From Smallanthus sonchifolius (Eukaryota; Streptophyta; Magnoliopsida; Asterales; Asteraceae), in assembly GCA_023525975.1 (NCBI GenBank), contig CM042029.1, positions 80,396,849 to 80,460,848 on the forward strand: DNA of 64,000 nt. Reading direction: 5' to 3'. The notes beneath the pieces were generated by a model. That model was not told the DNA's origin. It ran no database searches and saw nothing but the letters and a program-made list of their open reading frames with translations. Positions 24,001 through 36,069 of this stretch are shown here, piece by piece. The translations under genes and the position numbers were made by a program. Position 1 is the first letter of the stretch, and each line of letters starts with the position of its first letter.

Positions 24001-25610
24001 TTCTTCGAACAAAGAGAGCTTAATATGAGGTAGAGACGATGGTTGGAACTCCTGAAGGATTATGACAGTGAGATCATGTACCATCCTGGAAAGGCAAACG
24101 TGGTGGCTGACGCTCTAAGCCGAAAGGATGTGCCTGCTCCTATTAGAGTGAAAGCTTGCCAGTTAGTGGTAACATCAGATGTGATGAGGGAAATTGAAAG
24201 AGCTCAAGATGAAGCACTTAAGGAAGAAAACATAAAGAAGGAAAGGATGGTTGGCCAACAGGACAAGTTGGAATATAACACCCTTGGTGTTAGGACATGT
24301 TTTGGGCGGGTATGGATACCTATGAGTGACGAGCTTAGAACCAAAATCTTGGATGAGGCTCATAAGTCTCGATACTCTATCCATCCTGGCACCAATAAAA
24401 TGTATCAAGATCTGAGAAAGGAATACTGGTGGTCGGGGATGAAACATGAGGTGGCAAAGTATGTAAGCAAGTGCTTGACTTGCTCACAAGTAAAGGCCGA
24501 ACACCAGAAACCGTATGGAAAGATTCAACCACTTGATATACCGGAATGGAAGTGGGAACACATTACCATGGACTTCATAACCAAGTTACCTCGCACAGCT
24601 AAAGGTAATGATACCATTTGGGTAGTTGTGGACCGTTTAACGAAGAGTGCTCATTTCCTACCTATTCGCGAGACGTTCTCGTCGGAAAGGTTAGCAGAAG
24701 TATTTATTAACGAAGTAGTAGCACGGCATGGGATGCCTTTGACGATCGTATCTGACCGGGACACACGATTCACATCGAGGTTCTGGAAAAGATTTCACGA
24801 GGCGATGGGCACGAGGCTTAATATCAGCACGGCATACCACCCACAAACGGATGGTCAGTCTGAAAGGACCATTCAGACATTGGAGGATATGCTTCGTGCT
24901 TGTATTATCGATTTTGGCGGCAGTTGGGACAGTCATCTGCCGTTAGCCGAATTCTCCTACAACAATAGTCATCACACGACGACAGGCATGCCGCCTTACG
25001 AAATGTTGTATGGGAGAAGATGCAGGACCCCGGTTTGTTGGGGTGAGATTGGACAAAAGGAATTAGGAAGTCTTGAAGTCGTAAGAGAAACGTCGGAAAG
25101 GTTCGATCAAATCAAGCAAGAATGAAGGCCGCACAAGATCGTCAGAAATCCTACGCGGACAAACGACGAAGGCCTATTGAGTTTGATGTTGGGGACAGAG
25201 TAATGTTGAAAGTGTCACCCAGGAAGGAAATAATACGATTCAGGAAGAGAGGGAAGTTAAGTCTGAGGTTCGTCGGACCATTCAGGATAATGGCACGGGT
25301 TGGTGAGGTCGCTTATTGGTTAGGGTTGCCTGATGAGTTGAGTGGGATTCATCCTACCTTCCATGTATCACACTTGCGAAAGTGTTTGGCGGATGAATCA
25401 GCTCACGTACCACTTACTGACATCGAGGTCGAAAACAGCCTTAATTACATCGAAGAACCTGTGGCCATCTTAGACAAGAAGGAGAAGCGTTTGCGTAATA
25501 AGACTGTCAAATTGGTTAAAGTACAATGGAAACTTAAAAAGGGATCGGAAGCCACTTATGAAACCGAGAAGGAAATGAGGGAGTCATACCCTTATCTATT
25601 TGACTTATGA
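21037..25610 (+). pseudogene. Gag-pol polyprotein of element B, two stops and one frameshift
   Basis: One frame from ATG 21037. Gag: basic Gly/Arg-rich start, gag core at residues 130-250 (FDWVIRMESAIRLSE, SHWWEGV, KNFCPRNEIEK), then knuckles CYKCGKTGHYSREC and CYNCGESGHMSREC plus a CGRCGVRHTYEC motif before them. Protease LFDSGASKSF (about 22340). RT with VFIDDILIYS (23345), RNase H VYSDASGQGLG (23785), integrase HHCC finger and DDE triad (MDFI, VSDRDTRF, DGQSERT) and a C-terminal chromodomain-like tail ending 25610. Breaks: TAG at 22810-22812 (Glu in element A), TAG at 24031-24033 (Gln in A), and a 1-bp loss near 25112 that shifts the frame. Confidence 0.95.
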
Positions 25611-25636
25611 TAGGTTTCGGGGACAAAACCTATTGT

Positions 25637-25650
25637 AAGGGGGGTAGACT
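25637..25650 (+). other. Polypurine tract of element B
   Basis: AAGGGGGGTAGACT directly before the TG of the 3' LTR. Confidence 0.85.
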
Positions 25651-27576
25651 TGTAACATCCCAAAAATAAAAAAACAGTTAAAATGACGAAATAAATGAAC
25701 GAGGCATGTCGGGTCGGGTCGGATGGGCCGGCGGGCTGGAAGGGGAGCCTCCCTTATAAATAGCCAAGGTCACCACCCATTTATCTCATTTGCAACTTCT
25801 AGAGAGAGAAACTGTAGAGAGAAAAAGTTGGCGGATCGACCCGAGATTTCAGCAAAGTGTTACTCCATAACTCGTGAGAAGAACCTCCGGATCAGAAGCT
25901 CGATTCAGGTAACGATCCGACCTAAATCTGAGTTTTAGTTCGTTTTTGGGTTTTTCGGGTTTTGGGCGAAAAGGCAACGTTTTCACGGATGAAACTGAAA
26001 GATAAACATAGATTTGAGTTCCTTAATGGAAAACAAACGTTTTGGATGCAAACAGGTTCGAGATCTTGACGTGATCAGACCTGAATGCGAAAGTTAGGGT
26101 TTTGCGAAGAAACAGATCGTGCGCACTTACCAAGTGCGCACGGAGCAGGTCCTGCGTACTTATCAAGTACGCAGGAAGAGGGGCACTGCGTACTTATCAA
26201 GTACGCAGGCGGTAGGGTCTGCGCACTTGCTAAGTGCGTAGGAAGCAGGCTGGTTAAGTAAAGTCAGTATGTTTAGAAGGTTAAACCGTTAGAGTCGGGA
26301 TTGGGTCTGATGTGTATTTAACTAATCAATTCAGATCGGAAGTGACGTTGTTGGGCCTTTGTTTAGGACAACCGAGACTAGCTTAAAAGGTGAGTTCTAG
26401 AGACCCTTCTTTAAATGTTTTAATTAAATGTTTTTGGGCTGGTGTGCATACATACGGAATGATGTTTTTAAAATGAGGTTTACGAAATGATGTTTACGAA
26501 ACGATGTTTACGATATGATGTTTACGAAATGATGTTTACGAGACGATGTTTATGAAATGTTTTGCCAAATGAAGTTTACGAAAGGTTTACGAAAGAGACG
26601 ATGTTTTGTTTAATAAAACGTACAAATGCTTTAACTAAAATGAGGTAAAGGTTTTATGAAAGTCACGAATGAACGAATCTGCCACGAGTTCCTACGGGAG
26701 CTAAGGTATGTATGTATGTATTGGCCTCACCCTTACGGGGGGCCTTTGTGGCTGGCTAACGGTTGTACAACTGGTTGATGATGGGGTGACGACGGTCACC
26801 CATGGGATTACCGGGATCCTGATGGAAGGTACTATTCCTTGCGGGGAAATAGTGCCTAAGTTATGTTCTGTCTACTTAGAGGTAACGAGCCTTAGGAGAC
26901 ATATGTTTGGTCTACCTAAAGGTAACGAGCCTTAGGAGACGTACGTTTGGTCTACCTAGAGGTAACGAGCCTTAGGAGACATATGTTTGGTCTACCTAGA
27001 GGTAACGAGCCTTAGGAGACGTATGTTTGGTCTACCTAGAGTTAACGAGCCTTAGGAGACATATGTTTGGTCCACCTAGAGGTAACGAGCCTTAGGGGAC
27101 CTGTGTGACGGATGGCTTAGAGGTAACGAGCCTTAAGTTCATCCGCTGGTATGCGATGTATGGAATTGACGGTTACGAGAAGGCGCAGATTCGGTTCATG
27201 TTGACTTATGTTATGATGCTATGTTACGAAGTTTTGAGGATGTTAAGTTATTGCATGTTTTATGTAAAGCTAGAACTCACCAGCGTAGCTGACTTTTTAG
27301 TATGCACATTCAGGTTAAGGGCAGGTTATGGTGATGGACGGTGATGCTTGGCAAGAGAGAAGAGTTACCCGGATGATATGAAGACTGGCATCTCGTTATA
27401 AGTTGTTTATGTTATGTTTATGTATTTGATAACGTTACGCTTCCGCATGTATGAACAAGTTTTAATTATGATGAATGAATGAATGATTCCGCTGCGTTAT
27501 TTGATATTCAAGTTTAATAAATGTTTGTGAATGAGTAAATCCAACAAGTGAGACCTCCCGGGTTTGAGGCCTTACA
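25651..27576 (+). repeat. 3' LTR of element B
   Basis: 1926 bp. Four palindromes (26116-26250), the same 40-bp tandem repeats (26870-27135), and a loss of about 65 bp relative to the 5' LTR. TSD AATTA follows at 27577. Confidence 0.94.
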
Positions 27577-27581
27577 AATTA

Positions 27582-28403
27582 CTTTATTTATTTAAAGTAA
27601 TCAATATAAATCATTTAAGATTTATTAAAGTATTTAAGAATTAAATATTTATTTTATAATTTAACTTGTTATTCAATTATAAGTTTATAAAAATATTAAA
27701 TAGAATTTCTTATAAAGTTTATATTTTTACTTATAAGATTACAAATGTTTTTAAAGTTTAAATGAAACTATAAGTATATAAAGTTTTTAAATGAAGTTTC
27801 TTTTATTTTATAGGTGTATAAATATTTAAATAAGTTTAAAAATGTTTTAAAGTTTTTATTTTATTTTATAAAGTTTATAAGTTTATAAACATTTAGGAAA
27901 TAAATAAAGTGTATTTATTTCTCCTGTTTTAAATTTAAATAAATAAATAAGTTTCTGTTTATATAAAATATAAGCTTTATAAAATGTTTAAGTCAATGAT
28001 TTATTAAGTTAAAGTTTCTGTTTTTATAAAGTCTACAAATTAATAAGTTTATAAATTTTAATCTCAAATAAACAATGTATATTTCTTTCCTTGTTTTATT
28101 TAAATAAATAAATAAGCTTCAAGTTAATTAAATATAAATTTTGTAAATATGTATAAGTTTATAAATTTCTGTTTTTCAAATTAATATATAAGTTTTATAA
28201 ACCTTTCTTGAGTTTATAAAATAATTTCTATTGAATGTATAAGTTTTATAAAGGTTAAAAAGTATTTTTATAGTTTTTAAGTGTTTAAAACCCAATTTTT
28301 AAAGATTTAATCTTAATAAGTTTTAACTAAGTTTTATTTAATTAAAATGTCTCAGAATAAAAGTGTACATAAATAAATGTAATGTCAAATACGTAGTAAT
28401 AAA
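27582..28403. other. AT-rich spacer
   Basis: Continues the AT-rich host of element B. Repetitive AAGTTTATAA-type tracts, no ORF of note, no recognisable gene. Confidence 0.5.
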
Positions 28404-28804
28404 AAATTTATATTTTTAAAACCCGTGTATGAATAAACCAGTGTATTACACGAGTTTAATAAAATATAATGTAATCTATTAACACATACACTCGTCAAAA
28501 TGGAACAATGTAAATATTTAAATATATGATTAAAAGTTTTTTATTTGAATCCTAGCCGGTTATAAAATTATTTTCAGTTTGTAGAGTTCATAAAAATATG
28601 AATGAACAAATTAATTGATGAGAAATACAATTTTAAATTAAAAAAAATGTGTAGATAAAAATTGAAACAAATAATAATTAAATTAGTTACCTAAAATAGT
28701 GGAGTTGGTTATCAATAGAATAGAGAAGCGAGAAAATAAGAATGAGTAGGCCTAGAATTATAAAAAGTGTCCTTATACTTTACTTGTTTATTATATAGTA
28801 TAGA
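28404..28804 (-). mobile_element. Probable Helitron copy, 3' end degenerate
   Basis: Minus strand starts A|TCTATACTATATAATAAA at 28804, the same terminus as the copy at 32854-33158. The left end is uncertain: a decayed CTCGTGTAATACAC hairpin lies at about 28440, without a clear CTAG. Confidence 0.4.
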
Positions 28805-29898
28805 TTTAAAACAAAATGGTGATCACCGATGGGCGCATACCCTAAGTCTTTTTCTTTTCATTTCTTGCTTTCTTCCTAAAATTAAATTCATAAAAGAATT
28901 TTGGATTCCTTTAATGAAGAATGGAGAAGAAGAATTGGTTTTGCTATTGTTTGTCATCGTTTTCATCACCTATGTTTCATCTCTTTCAGAAGATCAATCC
29001 AAGTGTATATTAGGTTTACTCCTCATCATTTACTGGGTTTTTTAGTTTATTGATCTAGGTCTTTCTTGATAATTGATTTTGCCGAGAAAAAAAGAATATT
29101 TTTAATCAAGTTTCGAAATTGTTGAATGAGGTTAGTGTTCATCAAGGCTCTCACGCTTCAATTTTCATTACCCGACACACGGGTATATTAACCCGATTTC
29201 CTTACTTGCTACGGGTACTCGCACGGCTTGCGGATGTATACCAGGGCTACCCGATGAACCTGTACCCGCAGGTGCTCCTAGCATTCTAATAGGTTTTTAA
29301 TATTTGGTAAAAGTTAATGAATATATATAACTAGTTTTTTTAACCCGCGCTACGTGACGAGAGTCTGATCGTTACCGGTTTGGCTGGTTTGTGGGGATAA
29401 AATTTACGTCGAAACGCATACACATTATAGCATTCGATACAAAAAAAAGTAATCGATTTAAATATAGCTCTGTTTTCAATAAAACTTATACCGGAACGTT
29501 GACAAAAAAAAAACCGTGCATTCCCTTTTTTTTAATATAAATTATTTTACGAGAGTTTTACAGAAAAATAAAATTATTATAAAATTAAACGGGTTAAAAG
29601 CATATATTATATATAACATGAGAGATGCAAACAAAAATTAAAAAACAAAAAATTGAATTGTCTCTTGTTACCCGAGTTCCTATTCCCCCTCGTACTATTT
29701 AAATAGTTATATAATAAACCTAAAATAAGGCTAGCCAAAAAGTGAAAACAATTTTGGAGGAATAACAATTTTCCAAAGTAAATTACCTGATACAAAGATC
29801 ATCCATATAAGCATACCTAGATCGGAAAAATAAAGCGCTGAGAAAGCGATGTACAAACGCACAGACACAAAGTAAGAGAAATAAAAAACATTTTTTTT
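28805..29898. other. Spacer with no supported gene
   Basis: A 92-codon ORF (28767-29045) matches nothing I know and overlaps the Helitron end. A GC-richer stretch at 29165-29290 repeats ACCCG/CGGGT words and looks like repeat debris. Position 29331 on reads CTAGTTTTTTTAACCCGCGC, resembling a minus-strand Helitron 3' end with a decayed hairpin. Confidence 0.4.
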
Positions 29899-30262
29899 TC
29901 GATAATAAATAATAGTTTTGGTGAAACACTTGTTATTCACACATGCATCCTCAATATTTTTTTCCCGCCTATCTCTCCTATTAATTATACAAATTTCTTT
30001 AATTTTTTATAACTTTTGTTTCCTGACTCTCTCCTATTAAATAATAATTATTTCTAAAATTACTTTTATAAAACATTTTTTAGTTAAAAAAATTAGGTTT
30101 GTGCATAAAACATTTTTATAATTTAAACATTTCATTCTTTTTACAAAACATTTTTAATAAATAACTATATAACATTTTTGGAATTTACAAATCTTCATAA
30201 AAACTAATGTTTTATACAAGTTTTATTTTTTCAACCCATGTAATACATGGGGTTTAACCTAG
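29899..30262 (+). mobile_element. Short non-autonomous Helitron
   Basis: Starts about TCGATAATAAATAATAG and ends CCATGTAATACATGG hairpin, then GTTTAAC and CTAG|T at 30259-30262, the Helitron 3' signature. Body (TCTCCTATTAATTATACAAA and on) aligns with the minus strand of 32854-33158, so two members of one family lie here in opposite orientation. No coding capacity. Confidence 0.75.
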
Positions 30263-32080
30263 TTATCTTTATAAAAGAAACTAAAAATAAAAAATATTTT
30301 GTAATTAATTTTGTGTATACTAATTAATAAGAGGAAAGTGAAAATGCACCTTTCTTTTGATTTCTTACCCATTCCATTAATAAAAGCAAAGGCCATGACT
30401 TGAAGCCCAACTTTCACTTTAAATCTAAATAAATAAATAAATACCTCCAAAAATATCGACGGTGTCAATGGACCCGGATTATGGCGTTCTTCAATCTCAA
30501 CGATGATGCTTTCAGACAGAAACAGAAGAGAAAGGTTCTAATGGTGAAGTGGTTTTAAATGGAAAGAATAATTTTTTCTTGAAAACTTTTTTTAATTTTA
30601 ATTTTAATTTTGATGTATGTTATTACTCATTTCACAAGTAAAAGATGAATTGTTTAGTTTTAATTAAATAAATGTACGTGTATGTATTTGCATATTAACT
30701 TGTTGTTTCAATTTCAAACCTTTTAAATACACACAAGAGTCAATATTAATATTTATATATATTTGCACATATATAGTTTTACCTTAAAATTTCCGGCATG
30801 CGGCTGAGGACGAAGGTCTATTCGCTCTGTGAAATGTGGAGAAGAGAAGAAGATGGAGTGTGTAGGTTAAGTAATGTATATCTTTGTGTTTAAAACCCTA
30901 TTTTTTAATCAACCGGTACTAAACTGTATATTATATTTACTTTTTATCTTCTCCTTCATGAATTATCTATAGCCTAAAGGCTATAAATTTTAACTGTCCT
31001 CCTCTATGCATGTCTTTGTCTTCTGACAAAAGAAAATTATTTTGGTTTCATATATTGATTATTTTTTTATACTAATGTACTTGTATTTTATTTATACGGT
31101 TAGGATTATTTACTGAGTTACTATATATATTTTCTAATACTATCTTATTAAATTTGATTTTCTACATTATTGAATATTTGGTTAAGCTATTTATTATCTT
31201 ATTTAATATATGATTATTTAAACAATGGTGGATTTAATTAAGTGTTAGGGGTGGGAAGACACTCACTTAAATAATCTTTGTAAGTGTAATCTTTTGTAAA
31301 AATTAAACTAAAAAATTTAGGTACCCGTACATTTTATTACCAGACCCCGTAAAAAGCCTTACCGGCTGAACCAAGGGAGTGTCCACGAATCATCGGTGGA
31401 ACCAGAGGGGGCAGCGGCAGAGTTGCACGTTGTAGTTTAGTAGAGGAGAGGAGAAAAGACAAGAGATGCTTATTCTAATTAACTTAATTTTTTTTTAAAT
31501 TCTAATCTGAAACCTAACAACAATATTTTATTATTTATCTGGTTTTTCACTTGGTACTTTTTACGCGCAAAGGATAGTTTCCTTTAGACCTACATTTTTA
31601 CAATTATTTAGTTTTTTTATAGACTAGTCTACATTTTTTATTTTATTATATTATATTACATTACTTTATTTACCCACTATTTTACTTGATTATAATTTTA
31701 TTTGGTTTAGAGTTTATTGTTTTGTTTCATGTTTTTGTTATAAGATTTATTTTTAGTATTATTAACAACAGTTTTATTATTTTTAAAAACACTTTTGCAA
31801 AATAGTGACTGTAAAGTGAAAGGTAAAACCAAGTATTGTCACATCAACTGAATAATAACAAAAGTCTTTTACTTAATTTTTTAATTATAAATTTAAAATT
31901 TTATTTATTAGTAAGTTATAAAAGAATCTTTAGTTTTTATAAGGTTTATTAAGAATTATTTACGTAATAAGATAAGTGATATTTTCTCATGTATTCATAA
32001 GTTTGCTATATGAGGAAGATATTTTTTGTAAGTGTTAAAAACTCTCAAATTTACGACCGTTTAATGTATGAGACCTCAAA
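30263..32080. other. AT-rich intergenic sequence, no supported gene
   Basis: No long ORF and no element termini. GC-richer islands at 30450-30560 and 31330-31450 have no recognisable coding content. Confidence 0.5.
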
Positions 32081-32093
32081 GGTTAAACTAACT

Positions 32094-32309
32094 TTTTTTT
32101 TAAAGGCAACATCCAGATATTCTAGGATAATTGGGTTTTCTCGGGGTAACACCTAGAACATATAGGGCAGCCCATCACAGGAGAAACCCTCCAACTGGGT
32201 AAACCCTCTGACCTGGCCACAGACCCATTTTTTGTTGTTGGCAGGATTCGAACACAAGACCTCCACTATGAGAAGTCTTGGGACTACCATTGCACCAAAT
32301 GACAACGAT
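32094..32309 (-). mobile_element. tRNA-derived SINE with 13-bp TSD
   Basis: Minus strand begins with a tRNA-like head (A box TGGTGCAATGGTAG, B box GTGTTCGAATCC), then an unrelated body and a short A-tail. Flanked by the perfect 13-bp duplication GGTTAAACTAACT (32081-32093 and 32310-32322). The pol III promoter boxes and TSD together are diagnostic; mobilisation would use a LINE in trans. Confidence 0.93.
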
Positions 32310-32486
32310 GGTTAAACTAACTAATGTAAAACAAATTAATTGTGAAAAAATTCTGATGATTTTTCGTTTAGTATATTTCGTTTAGTACATGAAATGATTT
32401 TTATCTAGGATGTTCTATGTTATTTGATTTGATTTAATTCTGTTGGGTTTAACACACATATATTCAAGTGTATCAGGTAGTTTAAA

Positions 32487-32666
32487 ATGGACAACATCGA
32501 CTATAGTTGGGGTATTGGTTCGTGGGTCGTCATAGTTTTTGTGGTGGCATGCTTGCTCTTTTTGCCGCTCATAATGGGACCGGTGGCATCTCCGTCACCC
32601 CCAATGCTTGTCGTGTTACCGGTGTTACTGGCACTCATCGTCATCTTTTTCTATATTACCGGATAA
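32487..32666 (+). CDS. Small two-helix membrane protein, ARGOS/OSR-like
   Basis: ATG 32487 to TAA 32664-32666, 59 residues. Two hydrophobic segments (about residues 13-29 and 40-57) are joined by a short Pro-rich turn: LFLPLIMGP, then SPSPP, then LVVLPVLLAL. This helix-LPL-Pro-rich-helix layout resembles the OSR (organ size related) domain of ARGOS proteins, small ER membrane proteins that affect organ growth and ethylene response. The similarity is by eye and the protein is shorter than ARGOS. Codons are clearly richer in G and C than the AT-rich surroundings, and AATAAA occurs downstream (about 32813). No frameshift or stop; the only convincing intact non-transposon gene here. Upstream introns or UTR are not resolved. 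Confidence 0.62.
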   Translation: MDNIDYSWGIGSWVVIVFVVACLLFLPLIMGPVASPSPPMLVVLPVLLALIVIFFYITG

Positions 32667-32853
32667 TTCAACTTGACGTACGTGGGTCATTTAGCATACA
32701 CGTTGGGATTGAATAAGTTTTAGTATGTGTGTTATGTTTTTATTGTAATTACTATTCATCAACATGGTGTTTGTATTACTTAATAATAATGTGTGGCTTT
32801 TCGGTAGTTAATGAATAAATCTCAACGTGTCAGCTTACACTTTCTTATATTGT

Positions 32854-33158
32854 CTAGAACACCGTGTATTATACGGGTTGAATAAATACAATATTATACA
32901 TTTAGTAATAAAAATTTACATATTACATAGTTTTTAATACAAATTTTAGAAACGTTATATAGTTATTTTTTTAATGTTTTATAAAAAGAAACGAAAGAAA
33001 TCACTATTATTTAATAAGAGAGAGAGGTGAAAAACAAAAAACAAAACAATTAAAGAAAATTTGTATAATTAATAGGAGAAAGAGGCGTGAAAAATGATGA
33101 GAATGCATATGAGAGTGACAAGTGTCCCACTAAACTTTTATTTATTATATAGTATAGA
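32854..33158 (-). mobile_element. Short non-autonomous Helitron
   Basis: Minus strand starts A|TCTATACTATATAATAAA (33158) and ends with a CCGTATAATACACGG hairpin and CTAG (32854-32857). Same family as 29899-30262. The base after CTAG is A rather than the usual T. Contains a (TA)n-poor AT-rich body and no ORF. Confidence 0.75.
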
Positions 33159-33437
33159 TGTATTATAAACTTGTAAAAGTTATTCACCAACAAAAATAAC
33201 AAGCCAAAAAACTTTACACACATATATATATATATATATAGTTGCGAAAAAAGAATATCAAAATGTGAATATTGTATACACCTGAAAGTGCTTAAACTAA
33301 TTAAGACACCGATCTTGTTTGCAAAGTTTATAGAATCAACTAATTTGTTGTAGTCATGTATGTTTCTTAATGGCCGGTTCTTTAGGGATGCGGGATGTGA
33401 GACGGCACACGACACGGTTTTTTGCAAAGTTTATAGA

Positions 33438-35040
33438 CTAGCTTTAACCCCGTGTGTTAAACGGGGTGAAACGTTAAAATTATATTGATAAATATATTAA
33501 CAACTTTTTTTATTAAATTTGATATTGTATTGGTAACCTTTTTATTTTATTATATGTTAAGATTATATGGATGAGAGTAATTAAAATATCAAAAAATACA
33601 TGAAAACCCATTTAATAAGTTGTGCACTTTTTACAATACATTAAATTAAATGTCAAATGAAACCTTACAATAATTATTTACAAATTTTAAAATACTTCAT
33701 TGTACGTAACATTTGACGAAGAATTAGTAATTTTTCCATGTTTACCAAAGATTATTAGTTTGAGTCCATCTCTACTTTTAACTATTGATAATGCAACATA
33801 CAGCTGATCATAAATAAAGAGTGGATTTTTCAATACAAATCAACATTTAAAACTGATTGCCCTAAACTTTTATTAATTGTCATTGCAAAAATAGAACAAT
33901 TGTATATTTTTTTCTTTGAAGTTTTAATGAAATTCTTTTGTCTGAATATGTTAACCCAATTATAGGGATAAAATTATGATGATCAATGTTGCTTCAAAAT
34001 ATAATTTTTGATTCTATAACGCGATTACCTTGTGATTTGACCTAAAGACTTGTTACATTAGCTAAACCATTTTTTCATCAATATTTATTAATAGCATAAC
34101 TGCAACACCGATATTTAAAACTAATTTATTGTTTGACAAACCTGATAATGTAAGTCCATTTAGAAATTTTGGAGATTATAAACTTTCATCAAAATCATCA
34201 TCAAGATGCTCTGATTGACGTATACTATTTTTACTTGTATGCGGAAAATCTCGCTAAACTTTTAATACTAAATCTCTCATTAAAAAAATAATAAAAAGAT
34301 ACAAATAAAATTTAAATTTCACCAATATATCGTTTTTTAAATTCATAATTTAAAACTCGAAATTATAAAAATTTCACTCCTTAATATTTCGACACAATTA
34401 AATTTAAAATTTCAAAAATAAATATGAAAAATTTTAAACTAATAAATTAGAATTGAAACTTGTAAATATTTTTTTTGAAAAAAAATCTCATCATTTAAAA
34501 AAAAATAAGTTTATAATAATGCACTTTTAAAAATAAATATTTGCAAGTTTCTTAGTTTTATTAAAAATTAAGTATTAAAATTTATAAATCAAAATAAAAA
34601 ATTTGTTTATTGATACCAAATTTAATTAAAAAAAATACTAATTAAATATTAGTAAAATTTATTCTAACCCATATTTATCTAAAAGACAAACGTAGTATTT
34701 TCAAATTTTATATGTAAAATTAAAAAAAAATTGTTTTTTGATAATAAAATTTTAAAAAATTATTTTTTAATAATAAAACTTAAAAAACTCTTTTTTTTAA
34801 ATCTCTTGTTTTTTAATTCTGGATTTTTTTTAAATATTAATTTTTTATAATAATTTTTAAAAAATATGAGCCAGTGATAATAATGATGAAAATGTTTATT
34901 TATGTAATTGTTTTAAAAAAAAGACTAAATTTGAAAGTATTAAATGGAAGATATAAATGTGATTTTGGGGGAAAAAGTTGTGAGAAGTAATACGGTGAAG
35001 CCAAGTGACAAAATCATTTAGTTTTTTATTAGAAGGGAGA
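33438..35040 (-). mobile_element. Helitron with decayed helicase
   Basis: Minus strand starts A|TCTCCCTTCTAATAAAAAAC (35040) and ends with a CCCCGTTTAACACACGGGG hairpin, TTAAAG and CTAG|T (33438-33441). Carries a degenerate helicase tail at 33700-34160. The 5' half (34380-35040) is AT-rich and has an inverted homologue at 36070-36660. Confidence 0.8.
33700..34160 (-). pseudogene. C-terminal fragment of a Helitron Rep-helicase
   Basis: Minus-strand pieces in shifting frames: LTLSGLSNNKLVLNIGVAVM then INIDE, later YSDKRISLKLQRKK, then MTINKSLGQSVLNV (from 33883) and DQLYVALSIVKSRDG. These match the last motifs of plant Helitron PIF1-like helicases (family forms such as MTINKSQGQ and QLYVALSRV). 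Stops and frameshifts throughout; the replication initiator and ATPase core are gone. In a live element this enzyme drives rolling-circle transposition. Confidence 0.78.
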
Positions 35041-35042
35041 TA

Positions 35043-35160
35043 CTAGCTTAGAACCCGTGTAATACACAATGAGTGAAAAATATCAATACATAAATTTCTT
35101 GAATTTTTATGTGTATATTTTACATGTGTAAAAATTTATTACATATACTAAGTATAGAAA
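35043..35160 (-). mobile_element. Helitron 3' end, tandem with the previous one
   Basis: CTAG (35043-35046) with a decayed CCCGTGTAATACAC hairpin on the minus strand sits two bases from the 5' terminus of the neighbouring Helitron, a tail-to-head pair. The right end is not resolved; about 35160 is a guess. Confidence 0.5.
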
Positions 35161-35369
35161 ACAAAATTCAAAATATGTAAATATTAATATATAATTGCAT
35201 TTCGAAAACACGTTAATTAATGTTTGATGTAATTTGGCTTTCATTACTATTTGATTGAACATAAAAGTTACATAATTAGATTTTAAATTTTATTATAATA
35301 AGCGATAATTTAAAAAGATGTTTGTTTTATTAATATAATTGGTATTTTTTTAATATATTATTATAACAG

Positions 35370-36020
35370 GTTAGGCTTATCCCAACAACGTGTTGTCGCT
35401 ATAGGGTCGTCCCTAAAAGATTTTTGGAGAATAAAAATAAATGAATAACAAAATAATGTCGCCGGAGCAAGTCGGCCCTATACTGAAGACTTGTCGTCAC
35501 TATAGAGTCGTTACGGAAGGATTTTTATAAAATAAAAGTAAATAAATAATAAAATAAATTCTGACCTATACCGACAACGTCGGTATAGTGTTATTTTTTA
35601 TTAAAAAAAAATTCCAGAAGTTTTACAAAATATTAATAATCAAAAACCTGTATATTGACAACTAATTTTAACTAAAAACGCCATACAAATACAAACCATC
35701 AAATTACAGAATTTAATTAATTGTAATACAAACCGTGAAATTATAAATACAAACTAACAACTTTCTTAATCATTGTCTTCGGTCTGCCAGGACCCTATAC
35801 CGCCATACTGACGATGGTAAAACCCCAAAATCTTTATTTAATTTAATTTAAATAAAAAAATTTGAAAAATTGTAGGGCTATATTGTCGACATGTCGTCGG
35901 TATAGATCCCACGTATATTTTTTTAATTTGTCCGGATAAAAATAAAAAGGAAAATAAAAGGGAAAACCCTAAAACGATGACGTGTCGTCGATATAGACCC
36001 CCCAAATAGCGGGTTTTTTA
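35370..36020. mobile_element. Worn CACTA-family relic
   Basis: Scattered degenerate copies of the palindrome of the CACTA element at 42973-49134: for example CGACATGTCGTCGGTATAG near 35888 and ACCGACAACGTCGGTATAG near 35572, with similar poly-A/T spacers. No CACTA termini found, so the ends are unknown. Confidence 0.6.
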
Positions 36021-36069
36021 GCTTTCCCGCTTACTTTGTAACGACGATGTATCTTTGAAGAAAAGTGGG

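Larger units (their letters stand above)
18687..27576 (+). mobile_element. Element B: complete Ty3/gypsy chromovirus, Tekay-like
   Basis: 8890 bp with TSD AATTA on both sides (18682-18686 and 27577-27581). Order: 5' LTR (18687-20704), Met-type PBS, gag-pol, polypurine tract, 3' LTR (25651-27576). LTRs start TGTAACATCCC and end TTACA. The LTRs differ by several substitutions and two clear indels, and gag-pol carries two in-frame stops and a 1-bp frameshift, so it is older than element C and not autonomous. Confidence 0.96.

Noticed and set aside
32260..32309. tRNA gene from A and B boxes
   Set aside because: No acceptor stem or full cloverleaf; the segment continues into a body with an A-tail and TSD, so it is a SINE head.
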